Under the pieces are notes generated by a model that was given only the letters and a program-made list of their open reading frames with translations, did not search any database and was not told the DNA's origin. This document shows positions 52,046-60,130 of a DNA stretch of 64,000 bases, one piece after another (within the stretch, counting starts at the first letter, position 1; each line of letters begins with the position of its first letter). A program made the translations under genes and the position numbers. The stretch spans positions 235,348 through 299,347 of the forward strand of contig NZ_JADPJH010000022.1 of NCBI RefSeq assembly GCF_023073315.1, read 5' to 3'. Source of the stretch: Bradyrhizobium sp. 1. GTDB taxonomy: Bacteria > Pseudomonadota > Alphaproteobacteria > Rhizobiales > Xanthobacteraceae.

Positions 52046-53002
52046 TCAGCCGGGGTCGCGCGCCGCGTTCACGATCGCAGCGAGCCATCCCCTCGCCTCC
52101 TCCGGCTTCACCCATTCGAACTCCGGCAATTGGTGCCGGAACCAGGTGAATTGCCGTTTGGCGTAGTGGCGGGTATCCGCCCGCCCGATCGTGGCCGCCT
52201 CGTCCAGGCTGAGCTCACCGCGCAAATGCCGGATCAGGGCCGGCACACCATGGGCCTTCATCGCCGGCAAGAGCGGATCGAGGTGTCTCGCAGCAAGACG
52301 CTCGACCTCCCTCAAGGCGCCGGAGCCGAGCATGGCGTCGAAGCGGGCGTCGATACGGGCATAGAGCTCGTCGCGCTCGGGGGCGAGGTACACCGCGCGA
52401 AAACTGTCCTTTGGCAGCAAAGGTGGTTGGCCCTCGCGATGCCAGTCGAGCAGAGAGCGCCCGGTCGCCTCGACCACTTCGAGCGCGCGCGCGATCCGGG
52501 TGCGGTCGCGCAGGTTCAATCGCTCGGCCGCGCGGGAATCGCGCCGCGCGAGTTCCGCATGCAACGCCTCGACGCCGTTCCGCTCCAGCCGCGCGCGCAC
52601 ATCCTCGCGGAATTCGGCGGGGATCGGCGGCACCACGGAGAGACCCGCCGTCAGCGCCTTGAAATACAGCCCGGTGCCGCCGATGAAGATCGGAAGCCGG
52701 CCTTCGGCATGGGCTTCTTCGAGAGCCTTTGCCGCGTCGCTCACCCAGGCGCCGGCCGAGAAGTTCACGGCCGCATCGACATGGCCGTAAAGGCGATGCG
52801 GAACGCTCGCCTCATCGCCATGTGTGGGACGTGCAGTGATGATGCGCAGGTCGCGGTAGACCTGCATGGAATCGGCATTGATCACGGTGCCGCCCGTGCT
52901 GAGGGCCAGCTCGAGCGCCAGCGCCGACTTGCCGCTGGCGGTCGGGCCTGCGATAAGCACGGCCTTGCCAACATGGCTTCTGCTGACTTGCCCCTCGCTC
53001 AC
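52046..53002 (-). CDS. miaA: tRNA dimethylallyltransferase
   Basis: A 318-residue enzyme that adds a dimethylallyl group to A37 of tRNAs reading UNN codons. The P-loop AVLIAGPTASGKSALALELA, then VINADSMQVYRDLRIITARP (DSMQVY), GTGLYFKALTAGL, and late TRHYAKRQFTWFRHQ define MiaA. No in-frame ATG lies near the N-terminus; GTG at 53002 with GAGG upstream fits best. Only 11 bases separate this start from the divergent serB start. Confidence 0.95.
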   Translation of the reverse strand: MSEGQVSRSHVGKAVLIAGPTASGKSALALELALSTGGTVINADSMQVYRDLRIITARPTHGDEASVPHRLYGHVDAAVNFSAGAWVSDAAKALEEAHAEGRLPIFIGGTGLYFKALTAGLSVVPPIPAEFREDVRARLERNGVEALHAELARRDSRAAERLNLRDRTRIARALEVVEATGRSLLDWHREGQPPLLPKDSFRAVYLAPERDELYARIDARFDAMLGSGALREVERLAARHLDPLLPAMKAHGVPALIRHLRGELSLDEAATIGRADTRHYAKRQFTWFRHQLPEFEWVKPEEARGWLAAIVNAARDPG

Positions 53003-53013
53003 GAAAACCTCAA

Positions 53014-53919
53014 ATGTCCCTCGTCGCCACGCTGATCTGCAACCCCGACAATCCCGCGCTCGATAGCACCATCGTCGACGGCGCCCGCGCCGTGCTGCCT
53101 CAGGCAGCTCCTGCGCACTGGCTATTCGATGGGGTTGCCGTCGACATCCCCTTCGGCGGGCAGGATAACCTCGAAGGCGACCGTCACGCCATCGAACAGC
53201 GGTTGCGCGAGCTTCGCGGCGACCTGCCCATCGACATCGTCGTGCAGCCAACAGGCGTCCGGCGCAAGAAGCTTTTTCTCGCCGACATGGATTCCACCAT
53301 GATCGGCCAGGAATGTATCGACGAGCTCGCCGATCTCGTCGGGATGAAGGCCCATGTCGCCGGCATCACCGAACGTGCGATGCGCGGCGAGATCGAGTTC
53401 GAGCCGGCGCTGCGCGAGCGCGTGGCGCTGCTGAAGGACCTTCCCGCCGGCGTGGTCGACGAGGTCCTGGCCAAGCGCATCACGCTGACCCCGGGCGGCC
53501 GCGCGCTGGTCGCGACCATGCGCGCGCACGGCGCCTATACCTGCCTCGTCTCCGGCGGTTTTACGCTGTTCACGAGCGCGGTCGCCGCAAAAATCGGCTT
53601 CCAGGAGAATCGCGCCAACGAGCTCGTCGTGCGCGACGGCAAGTTCACCGGCGAGGTCAAGGAGCCGATTTTGGGCCGCGCCGCCAAGCTCGCGACGCTG
53701 GTGGATCTCATGGAGTCCTTCGATCTCGACGACATCGACTCACTGGCAGTCGGCGATGGCGCCAACGACCTCGCGATGATCCAGGCGGCAGGGCTCGGCG
53801 TCGCCTATCACGCGAAGCCCGCCGTGGCCGCGGCTGCGGCGGCACGGATCGATCATGGCGATCTCACCGCGCTGCTGTATGCGCAGGGGTATCGGCGCGA
53901 CGAGTTTGTGGAGGCGTAG
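53014..53919 (+). CDS. serB: phosphoserine phosphatase
   Basis: A 301-residue HAD-superfamily enzyme, last step of serine synthesis. LFLADMDSTMIGQECIDELA (nucleophile Asp in DMDST), TCLVSGGFTLFTSAVAAKIG (motif II Ser), and LAVGDGANDLAMIQAAGLG (motif IV) are all present. The N-terminal 85 residues form the ACT-like extension of bacterial SerB. It is followed by an intergenic repeat. Confidence 0.95.
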   Translation: MSLVATLICNPDNPALDSTIVDGARAVLPQAAPAHWLFDGVAVDIPFGGQDNLEGDRHAIEQRLRELRGDLPIDIVVQPTGVRRKKLFLADMDSTMIGQECIDELADLVGMKAHVAGITERAMRGEIEFEPALRERVALLKDLPAGVVDEVLAKRITLTPGGRALVATMRAHGAYTCLVSGGFTLFTSAVAAKIGFQENRANELVVRDGKFTGEVKEPILGRAAKLATLVDLMESFDLDDIDSLAVGDGANDLAMIQAAGLGVAYHAKPAVAAAAAARIDHGDLTALLYAQGYRRDEFVEA

Positions 53920-53932
53920 CCTCCTCTCCGCC

Positions 53933-54033
53933 GTCATCACCCGCGAAAGCGGGTGATCCAGTATTCCAGAGACAGCGCTAGAGTACGGTGAAGCCGCGGC
54001 GTACTGGATGCCCCGGTCAAGCCGGGGCATGAC
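53933..54033. repeat. 101-bp palindromic repeat between serB and degP
   Basis: Ends GTCAT and ATGAC are inverted, as are ATCCAGTA and TACTGGAT further in. Two strong hairpins, CACCCGC-gaaa-GCGGGTG and CCCCGG-tcaa-CCGGGG, flank a variable middle. This is a well-known type of dispersed element in Bradyrhizobium; between two convergent genes it may also act as a terminator. Confidence 0.8.
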
Positions 54034-54057
54034 AGTGAGGTTGGAGCAGCTGAGTTC

Positions 54058-55551
54058 TTACTGCACGCTCAGCGCGACAAACCGCAGCTCGCCGTCGGCG
54101 TTCGAGACCAGCAGCAGCACGGACTTCTTGCCGTCCTTCTTGAGCTGGTCGACCCGCTTCTGGATGTCCGCACCGCTCGAGACGGCTTCCTGCGCGACCT
54201 CGACGATGACGTCGCCGGCAGAAAGGCGCTTCTCGGCAGCATCCGAATTGGCGTCGACATTGGTGACGACCACGCCCTTGACGCTCTCCTTGATCTTGTA
54301 GCGCGTGCGCAGATCCTTGTTCAGCGCGGCAAGATCGAGGCCGAGCGCCTTCTGCGTCACCGGCTTCTCGGGCGCCGGCTCGTCGGACTTCACCGCGGCC
54401 TGCACCTTGTCCGGATCCTGCAAACGGCCGAGCGTGACCTTCTTGGTCTGCTCCTCGCCCTTGCGGATGATGACGACGTCGACCTCCTTGCCGACCGCGG
54501 TGTCGGCGACGACGCGGGAGAGATCCTTGGGGTCCTTGACGTCCTTGCCGTCGAACTTGACGACGACGTCGCCGGGCTCGATGCCGGCGGGCTTGGCCGG
54601 GCCCTTATCGTCGATGCCGGCGACCAGCGCGCCGCGCGGCGGCTTGATGTTGAGGCTCTCGGCGATCTCGTCGGTGACGCTCTGGATGCGCACGCCGAGC
54701 CAGCCGCGACGCAATTCGCCGAACTGGCGGAGCTGGTCGACGACACCCGCGACGGTCTTCGACGGCACAGCGAAGCCGATGCCGATCGAGCCGCCGGAGG
54801 GCGAGATGATCAGGGTGTTGACGCCGATGACATCGCCATCGAGGTTGAACAGCGGGCCGCCGGAATTGCCGCGATTGATGGCAGCGTCGGTCTGGATGTA
54901 GCTGTCATAGGGGCCCGAGGAGATGTCGCGGTTCTTGGCCGAGACGATACCTGCGGTCACCGTGCCACCGAGGCTGAAGGGGTTGCCGATCGCGACCACC
55001 CAGTCGCCAAGCCGGAGCTTGTCGGAATCGCCGAACTTCACCGAGACCAGCGGCTTCGGCGACTTGAACTTCAACACGGCAAGGTCGGTCTTCTTGTCGA
55101 CGCCGACCAGTTCGGCCTTGATCTTGGTGCCGTCGTTGAGGATGACGTTGATCTCGTCGGCGTCCGCAATGACGTGGTTGTTGGTGACGACGACGCCTGA
55201 TGTGTCGATGATGAAGCCGGAGCCAAGCGAATTGGTCTTTTTTGGCGGACCGTTGTCGCCGCCCTTGCTGCCGCCGCCGGGCCCCTTGCGGTTCTTGAAG
55301 AAGTCATCGAAGAACTCCTCGAAGGGCGAGCCGGGCGGCAATTGCGGCATGCTGTTGCTGCCGCCGCCCTTGGCTTCGACGGTCTGCGAGGTCGAGATGT
55401 TGACCACCGCGTCGATCACCTTCTCGGCGACATCGGCGATGCCCTCCGGTCCGCGCGCCTGAGCCGGCGTGCCGAACGCGCTGAAAGCACCGACAGCGAG
55501 CACGGCCAGCCCTAAGCGCAAGCGGGACGGGGCAATGATGGCTGCGGTCAT
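54058..55551 (-). CDS. degP: periplasmic Do-family serine protease/chaperone
   Basis: A 497-residue HtrA protein: signal peptide (ending TPAQA), trypsin-like domain with VVVTNNHVIADADEINVIL (His), KKTDLAVLKFKSP (Asp) and INRGNSGGPLFNLDGDVIGV (Ser), then two PDZ domains (GWLGVRIQSVTDEIAESLNI and the C-terminal SAGDVIVEVAQEAVSSG). A Gly/Lys-rich loop, KGPGGGSKGGDNGPPKK, lies in the L-A loop region of the protease domain. It degrades or refolds damaged envelope proteins. Last gene after hflK-hflC-DUF2065. Confidence 0.95.
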   Translation of the reverse strand: MTAAIIAPSRLRLGLAVLAVGAFSAFGTPAQARGPEGIADVAEKVIDAVVNISTSQTVEAKGGGSNSMPQLPPGSPFEEFFDDFFKNRKGPGGGSKGGDNGPPKKTNSLGSGFIIDTSGVVVTNNHVIADADEINVILNDGTKIKAELVGVDKKTDLAVLKFKSPKPLVSVKFGDSDKLRLGDWVVAIGNPFSLGGTVTAGIVSAKNRDISSGPYDSYIQTDAAINRGNSGGPLFNLDGDVIGVNTLIISPSGGSIGIGFAVPSKTVAGVVDQLRQFGELRRGWLGVRIQSVTDEIAESLNIKPPRGALVAGIDDKGPAKPAGIEPGDVVVKFDGKDVKDPKDLSRVVADTAVGKEVDVVIIRKGEEQTKKVTLGRLQDPDKVQAAVKSDEPAPEKPVTQKALGLDLAALNKDLRTRYKIKESVKGVVVTNVDANSDAAEKRLSAGDVIVEVAQEAVSSGADIQKRVDQLKKDGKKSVLLLVSNADGELRFVALSVQ

Positions 55552-55693
55552 TGGTATCTCCAGAAAAAAGATTCGGCGCCAGACTGCGCTCGAACGGGGG
55601 GACCGCGCAAGCGCGGACCTTAACGGGCCTCAAGACCCGGATAATATGGCCAAAAACCGGCCTCTCGCCTTCACTTTGGCGTTGGCGCGACGC

Positions 55694-55900
55694 TTAAATC
55701 GGTCGACGTATCACCCAGATCAGGATCAGGCCGGCTACCGCCGAACCGATCCCGACCACCCGCAGAACATTGTCCGGCGTGGCGATGGCGCTCTTCATGG
55801 CCTTGCGCATCCAGTTCGGACTTGCCGCGAACATCAAGCCTTCCAGCACGAACAGAATGCCCAAGCCGATGAGGAAGTCGGCGAACGCAATGGACCTCAT
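55694..55900 (-). CDS. DUF2065 small membrane protein
   Basis: A 68-residue protein with two hydrophobic helices (FADFLIGLGILFVLEGLMFA and VVGIGSAVAGLILIWVI) joined by a basic loop with NWMRKAMKSA. DUF2065 genes regularly stand between hflC and degP in alphaproteobacteria, so a role with the HflKC membrane complex is plausible. GGGAGG precedes the ATG at 55900. Confidence 0.85.
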   Translation of the reverse strand: MRSIAFADFLIGLGILFVLEGLMFAASPNWMRKAMKSAIATPDNVLRVVGIGSAVAGLILIWVIRRPI

Positions 55901-55941
55901 CGGATTGGAACCTCCCGTTGTGCTGTTCTTGTCTGGACAAA

Positions 55942-55961
55942 GGGCGGCAGAACTGCCGCCC
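55942..55961 (-). terminator. strong hairpin between hflC and DUF2065
   Basis: GGGCGGCAG-aa-CTGCCGCCC forms a perfect 9-bp stem with a minimal loop. On the minus strand it is followed by TTTGTCC. It starts 10 bp after hflC and could end part of the hflKC transcript or protect its 3' end. Confidence 0.55.
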
Positions 55962-55970
55962 CTGTCTAGC

Positions 55971-56867
55971 TTACGGTTTCGCCGGCGTCTCGGTCGCCGT
56001 CTTGCCGGACGGGTTACCAAAGAACCGGAAGAAATCCGAGTCCGGCCGCAGCAGGAAGCGGGTGTCGCTCGACTTGAGCCCGTTCTCATAGGCCGACATC
56101 GAGCGGTAGAAGGCGAAGAAATCGGCGTCCCTGCCGTAAGCTTCCGCAAACAGACGGTTGCGCTCGGCATCGCCCACGCCGCGCGTCTGCTCGGCCTGTG
56201 ACCTGGCTTCCGCCTCGATCACGGTCGCCTCACGGTCGGCCTTCGACTTGATCTCCTGTGCCTTCTGACCGCCCTGCGCGCGGAACTCGGCGGCTTCGCG
56301 CTCACGCTCGGTCTTCATGCGCAGATAGACTGCCTGGCTGTTCTGCTCCGGCAAATCGGCACGCCTGATACGGACGTCGACGACCTGGATGCCATAGCCG
56401 TCGGCCTCACGATCGAGCTGGTCGCGGATGCGCTGCATCAGCTTCTCGCGGTCGTCCCGCACCACGTTGATGAAGGTGACCTCGCCGAGCACGCGGCGCA
56501 GCGCCGCGTTCAGGAGCGTGGTGAGCTGGATGTTGGCGGCCTGGATCGAGCCGACGCTCTGATAGAAGCGCAGCGCGTCCTTGATGCGGTAACGCGCGAA
56601 GGCGTCGACCACGAGCCGCTTCTGATCGGACGCGATTGCTTCCTGCGACGGGTTCTCCAGATCGAGGATCCGCTTGTCGATGTTGATCACCGAATTCCAC
56701 GGCGCCTTGAAGTGCAGGCCGGGATCGGTGACGACGTCGACGGGCTTGCCGAACTGCAGCACGATGGTCTGCTCGGTCTGCTGCACCGTGAACAGCGACA
56801 TGTAGCCGACGATCACGACGAGCAGGAGGGCGAGCAGCGTGACGATACCTGTGACCGGAGACCTCAT
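55971..56867 (-). CDS. hflC: HflC, SPFH-domain modulator of FtsH
   Basis: A 298-residue protein with one N-terminal membrane helix (VTLLALLLVVIVGYMSLF) and an SPFH/band-7 domain in the periplasm (ERTIVLQFGKPV-like start QTEQTIVLQFGKPVDVVTDP, LRRVLGEVTFINVVRDDREK, GIQVVDVRIRRADLPEQNSQ) followed by an Ala/Glu/Arg coiled coil (REREAAEFRAQGGQKAQEIK). HflKC forms a cage around FtsH and limits its proteolysis. Coupled to hflK by a four-base overlap. Confidence 0.95.
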   Translation of the reverse strand: MRSPVTGIVTLLALLLVVIVGYMSLFTVQQTEQTIVLQFGKPVDVVTDPGLHFKAPWNSVINIDKRILDLENPSQEAIASDQKRLVVDAFARYRIKDALRFYQSVGSIQAANIQLTTLLNAALRRVLGEVTFINVVRDDREKLMQRIRDQLDREADGYGIQVVDVRIRRADLPEQNSQAVYLRMKTEREREAAEFRAQGGQKAQEIKSKADREATVIEAEARSQAEQTRGVGDAERNRLFAEAYGRDADFFAFYRSMSAYENGLKSSDTRFLLRPDSDFFRFFGNPSGKTATETPAKP

Positions 56868-58000
56868 CTTGTGGCTCCGCTCGATTGCTGACCGGTGGTA
56901 GGCGGCCGCTTGGTCGTCAATTCGCCGAGCGGCAAATACGGCACGACGCCCTGGCCCGCGGCGCCGCCATCATAAATGAGCTTGTCCGAGCCGCCGAGCA
57001 CGCGCTCCATCGTCTCCAGATAGATTCGTTCACGCGTCACGTCGGGCGCCTTCTTGTATTCCTCGTAAACCTTCAGGAATCGCGAGCTCTGGCCCTTGGC
57101 CTCGGCGACCGTCTGCTCCCTGTAGCCTTCGGCGGCCTGCAGGATCTGCGCGGCACGTCCGCGGGCCTGCGGCACCACCTGGTTGGCGTAAGTCTGCGCC
57201 TCGTTCTGCAACTGCTCGAGATTGGCGCGCGCCGCCTGGACGTCGCGGAACGCAGCGATCACGTCACCCGGCGGATCGACCTTCTGCATCTGCACCTGGG
57301 TGATCTGAATACCGGAGCCGTAGCCGTCGAGCGTCTTCTGCATCAATTCCTGCACACCCTGCTCGGTCATGTTGCGCGCGCCGGTCAGGATCGGCTGGAT
57401 CTGCGAGCGGCCGATCACCTCGCGCATCGCGCTCTCGGCGACCGCCTTCACGGTGCCTTCAGGGTTCTGGATGTTGAACAGGAAGTTGCCGACGCCATCA
57501 GGCTTGATCCGCCACAGCACGGTGAAATCGACGTCGACGATGTTCTCGTCGCCGGTCAGCATCAGGCTCTCTTCCGGCACGTCACGAATGGAGCGGCCGC
57601 GCCGCGCCGGATCGTCGATCAGCGTCATGCCGATGGAGATCGTGTTGACGCGCAGCGCCTTCGGCAGCAGCACCGTCTCGATCGGATAGGGCAAATGATA
57701 GTTCAGGCCAGGATCCACGGTGCGCACGTGCTTGCCGAAACGCAGCACGACGCCCTGTTCTTCAGACTGCACCCGGAAGAAGCCCGACAGCAGCCAGAAC
57801 GCGATGATCAGCAGGATGATCAGCGTGATGCCGATGCCGGAGAAATAGCCGCCCGGCATCATCTGCTGGAGGCGATCCTGGCCACGCCGCAGAAGGTCTT
57901 CCAGATCCGGCGGCCTTGGCCCGACTGGTTGCGGGCCGTTGCCCCATGGTCCCTTCGGACCCGAGCCCCATGGGCCACCGCCCTGATTCTTCCACGGCAT
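56864..58000 (-). CDS. hflK: HflK, SPFH-domain partner of HflC
   Basis: A 378-residue protein: Gly/Pro/Trp-rich cytosolic N-terminus (MPWKNQGGGPWGSGPKGPWG), one membrane helix at about 55-73 (GIGITLIILLIIAFWLLSGF), SPFH domain (VQSEEQGVVLRFGKHVRTVD, ALRVNTISIGM) and coiled coil (ANLEQLQNEAQTYANQVVPQ). First gene of the hflK-hflC-DUF2065-degP group. A perfect palindrome lies 137 bp upstream. Confidence 0.95.
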   Translation of the reverse strand: MPWKNQGGGPWGSGPKGPWGNGPQPVGPRPPDLEDLLRRGQDRLQQMMPGGYFSGIGITLIILLIIAFWLLSGFFRVQSEEQGVVLRFGKHVRTVDPGLNYHLPYPIETVLLPKALRVNTISIGMTLIDDPARRGRSIRDVPEESLMLTGDENIVDVDFTVLWRIKPDGVGNFLFNIQNPEGTVKAVAESAMREVIGRSQIQPILTGARNMTEQGVQELMQKTLDGYGSGIQITQVQMQKVDPPGDVIAAFRDVQAARANLEQLQNEAQTYANQVVPQARGRAAQILQAAEGYREQTVAEAKGQSSRFLKVYEEYKKAPDVTRERIYLETMERVLGGSDKLIYDGGAAGQGVVPYLPLGELTTKRPPTTGQQSSGATR

Positions 58001-58136
58001 TCGACGCTCTCCTCGGCAGACCGGTACTAGAATTAACCCCGGCCCGCATTGTCCGGTCCGGCTTTATAGGGGACCGGCAGGTCCCTTACAACGCAGCCCT
58101 AGCCATCTTTCGAGCTAAGCTCGGGGGCAGAAAAGT

Positions 58137-58150
58137 CAATGTTAACATTG
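58137..58150. promoter_or_regulatory. 14-bp perfect palindrome upstream of hflK
   Basis: CAATGTTAACATTG is perfectly symmetrical and A+T-rich in a G+C-rich setting. It lies between the folA stop (58161) and hflK start (58000). It may be an operator; which factor binds is unknown. Confidence 0.4.
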
Positions 58151-58160
58151 GCAAATGCGG

Positions 58161-58673
58161 TTAATGGCGGGGCCGCCGACGATATGTCACATAGGAGTAG
58201 TCGGCGCTGTCGTCGGGGCCGGCGGGATGGCGGATACGCGCGACCTCATCCCATTCTGCAGACACAATCGCGGGGAAGTGCGTGTCGCCTTCGACGCTGG
58301 CATGGACTTCCGTGATCTCGAGCCGATCCACCCGCGGCAATGCGCGCGTGTAGATGTCGATCCCGCCAAAAATGATGATGTCTGTGACCGAGCGTCGCAG
58401 GGCGTCGCCCTGCGCGATGGCGAAGGCGTTTTCCAACGACGTCGTGACCACGGCACCCGACGCGCGGTAGGCGAGATCGCGGGTGACGACGATGTTGGTG
58501 CGACCGGGCAGCGGCCGCCGCAGCGACTCGAACGTCTTCCGGCCCATGATGAGAGGCTTGTTCAACGTCATCGCCTTGAGGCGCTGCTGGTCCGCCTTCA
58601 GCCGCCAGGGAATCGTGTTGTCACGACCGATCACGCCGTTCTCTGCAACAGCGACGATGAGCACGATCTCCAT
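58161..58673 (-). CDS. folA: dihydrofolate reductase
   Basis: A 170-residue enzyme reducing dihydrofolate with NADPH, which recycles the folate consumed by ThyA. VLIVAVAENGVIGRDNTIPW (with the substrate Asp in LKADQQRLKAMT), PLIMGRKTFESLRRPLPGRT and DIIIFGGIDIYTRALPRVDR are the family motifs. Its ATG at 58673 overlaps the stop of the acetyltransferase gene (TGATG). Confidence 0.95.
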   Translation of the reverse strand: MEIVLIVAVAENGVIGRDNTIPWRLKADQQRLKAMTLNKPLIMGRKTFESLRRPLPGRTNIVVTRDLAYRASGAVVTTSLENAFAIAQGDALRRSVTDIIIFGGIDIYTRALPRVDRLEITEVHASVEGDTHFPAIVSAEWDEVARIRHPAGPDDSADYSYVTYRRRPRH

Positions 58674-59158
58674 CAGGTCGTCCCCCCGGCCAGCCGCGTC
58701 AGCGCCGGCCCGGTGACGCGGCACAGCGTCCAGTCGTCCATCATCGCCGCGCCGAGCGATTTGTAGAACGCGATCGACGGCGCATTCCAGTCGAGCACCG
58801 CCCATTGCAGGCGCGACCAGCCGTTGTCGACGCATTCCCTGGCGAGATGGACCAGCAGCGCCTTGCCGAGGCCCCTGCCCCGATGCGACGGCCGCACATA
58901 CAAATCTTCGAGATAGATGCCGTGGCGGCCGCTGAAGGTGGAAAAATTCGTAAACCACACCGCGAAGCCGACCGGCTCGCCGTCCCACTCCGCGATCGCG
59001 CAATAGAGCTGCGACCGCTCGCCGAACAGCGCGTCCGCGATGTCAGCCTCGGTCGCCTCGACCTCGTGCGATAGCTTCTCGTACTCGGCAAGCTCGCGGA
59101 TGAAAGCAAGAACGAGCTCGGCTTCGCCCGGGCGCACACGACGGATGGTGAGCGACAT
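58673..59158 (-). CDS. GNAT-family N-acetyltransferase
   Basis: A 161-residue acetyltransferase: GIYLEDLYVRPSHRGRGLGK is the acetyl-CoA binding motif A, and WSRLQWAVLDWNAPSIAFYK motif B. It resembles the diamine/thialysine acetyltransferase branch (SAT-like), with ELAEYEKLSHEVEATEADIA near the start; this narrower assignment is likely but not certain. It lies between thyA and folA with five bases to thyA, so it is co-translated with the thymidylate cycle genes. Confidence 0.9.
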   Translation of the reverse strand: MSLTIRRVRPGEAELVLAFIRELAEYEKLSHEVEATEADIADALFGERSQLYCAIAEWDGEPVGFAVWFTNFSTFSGRHGIYLEDLYVRPSHRGRGLGKALLVHLARECVDNGWSRLQWAVLDWNAPSIAFYKSLGAAMMDDWTLCRVTGPALTRLAGGTT

Positions 59159-59163
59159 CGGCG

Positions 59164-59958
59164 TCAGACCGCGACCGCCGCCTTGATGTGCGGATGCGGG
59201 TCGTAGCCGACGAGTTCAAAGTCCTCATAGCGGAAGGAGAAGATGTCCTTCACCTCGGGATTGATCCGCATCACCGGCAGCGCGCGCGGCGCGCGCGTCA
59301 GCTGAAGCCGCGCCTGCTCGAGATGGTTGGAATAGAGATGCGTGTCGCCGAACGAATGCACGAAATCGCCGGGCTTCAGGCCCGTGACCTGCGCGACCAT
59401 CAGGGTGAGCAGCGCGTAGGAGGCGATGTTGAAGGGCACGCCGAGGAACACGTCGGCCGAGCGCTGATAGAGCTGGCACGACAGCTTGCCGTTGGCGACG
59501 TAGAACTGGAACAGGCAGTGGCACGGCGGCAGCGCCATCTTGTCCACTTCGGCCGGATTCCAGGCCGAGACGATTAGGCGGCGCGAGTCCGGATTGCGCT
59601 TGATCATGTCGACTACGTTCGCGATCTGGTCGATGCTGCGTCCGTCAGGCGCGGGCCAGGAGCGCCACTGATGGCCGTAGACCGGGCCAAGATCGCCATT
59701 GGCGTCGGCCCACTCGTCCCAGATGGTGACGCCGTTGTCCTTGAGGTACTTGATGTTGGTGTCGCCCTTCAGGAACCACAGCAGCTCATGCACGATCGCC
59801 TTCAGCGGCAGCCGCTTGGTGGTCAGCATCGGGAAGCCGGCGGACAGATTGAAGCGCATCTGATGGCCGAACACCGAGAGCGTGCCGGTGCCGGTCCGGT
59901 CGGTCTTCTCGGCGCCGTCTGAAAGAATCCGCTCGAGCAGGTCCTGATACTGGTGCAT
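59164..59958 (-). CDS. thyA: thymidylate synthase
   Basis: A 264-residue ThyA, the same length as the E. coli enzyme. It methylates dUMP to dTMP with methylene-tetrahydrofolate. DRTGTGTLSVFGHQMRFNLS, the active-site cysteine in ALPPCHCLFQFYVANGKLSC, and PFNIASYALLTLMVAQVTGL with HSFGDTHLYSNH are present. The start at 59958 (MHQYQDLLERIL) is the family start. First gene of thyA-GNAT-folA. Confidence 0.97.
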   Translation of the reverse strand: MHQYQDLLERILSDGAEKTDRTGTGTLSVFGHQMRFNLSAGFPMLTTKRLPLKAIVHELLWFLKGDTNIKYLKDNGVTIWDEWADANGDLGPVYGHQWRSWPAPDGRSIDQIANVVDMIKRNPDSRRLIVSAWNPAEVDKMALPPCHCLFQFYVANGKLSCQLYQRSADVFLGVPFNIASYALLTLMVAQVTGLKPGDFVHSFGDTHLYSNHLEQARLQLTRAPRALPVMRINPEVKDIFSFRYEDFELVGYDPHPHIKAAVAV

Positions 59959-60074
59959 GTGCGATAGAGCCTTTGGGGAGGCGGCGAACTTAACGGCCGC
60001 CCCGGCGCTGCGACAGCGGCGATTCGCCGTCTGCACCCATTATACCCGGAAAAGGTGAGTGCTCCCGAGGCAAA

Positions 60075-60106
60075 CGACAAGGGGCGGAACTCAACGCTCC
60101 GCCCCT
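60075..60106 (-). terminator. terminator after tctC
   Basis: AGGGGCGGA and TCCGCCCCT form a 9-bp stem with a 9-base loop. On the minus strand it is followed by TGTCGTTTG. It begins 25 bp after the tctC stop and ends the Tct transcript before thyA. Confidence 0.7.
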
Positions 60107-60130
60107 CGCCTATCAGCTTGAAAGTGCTGG

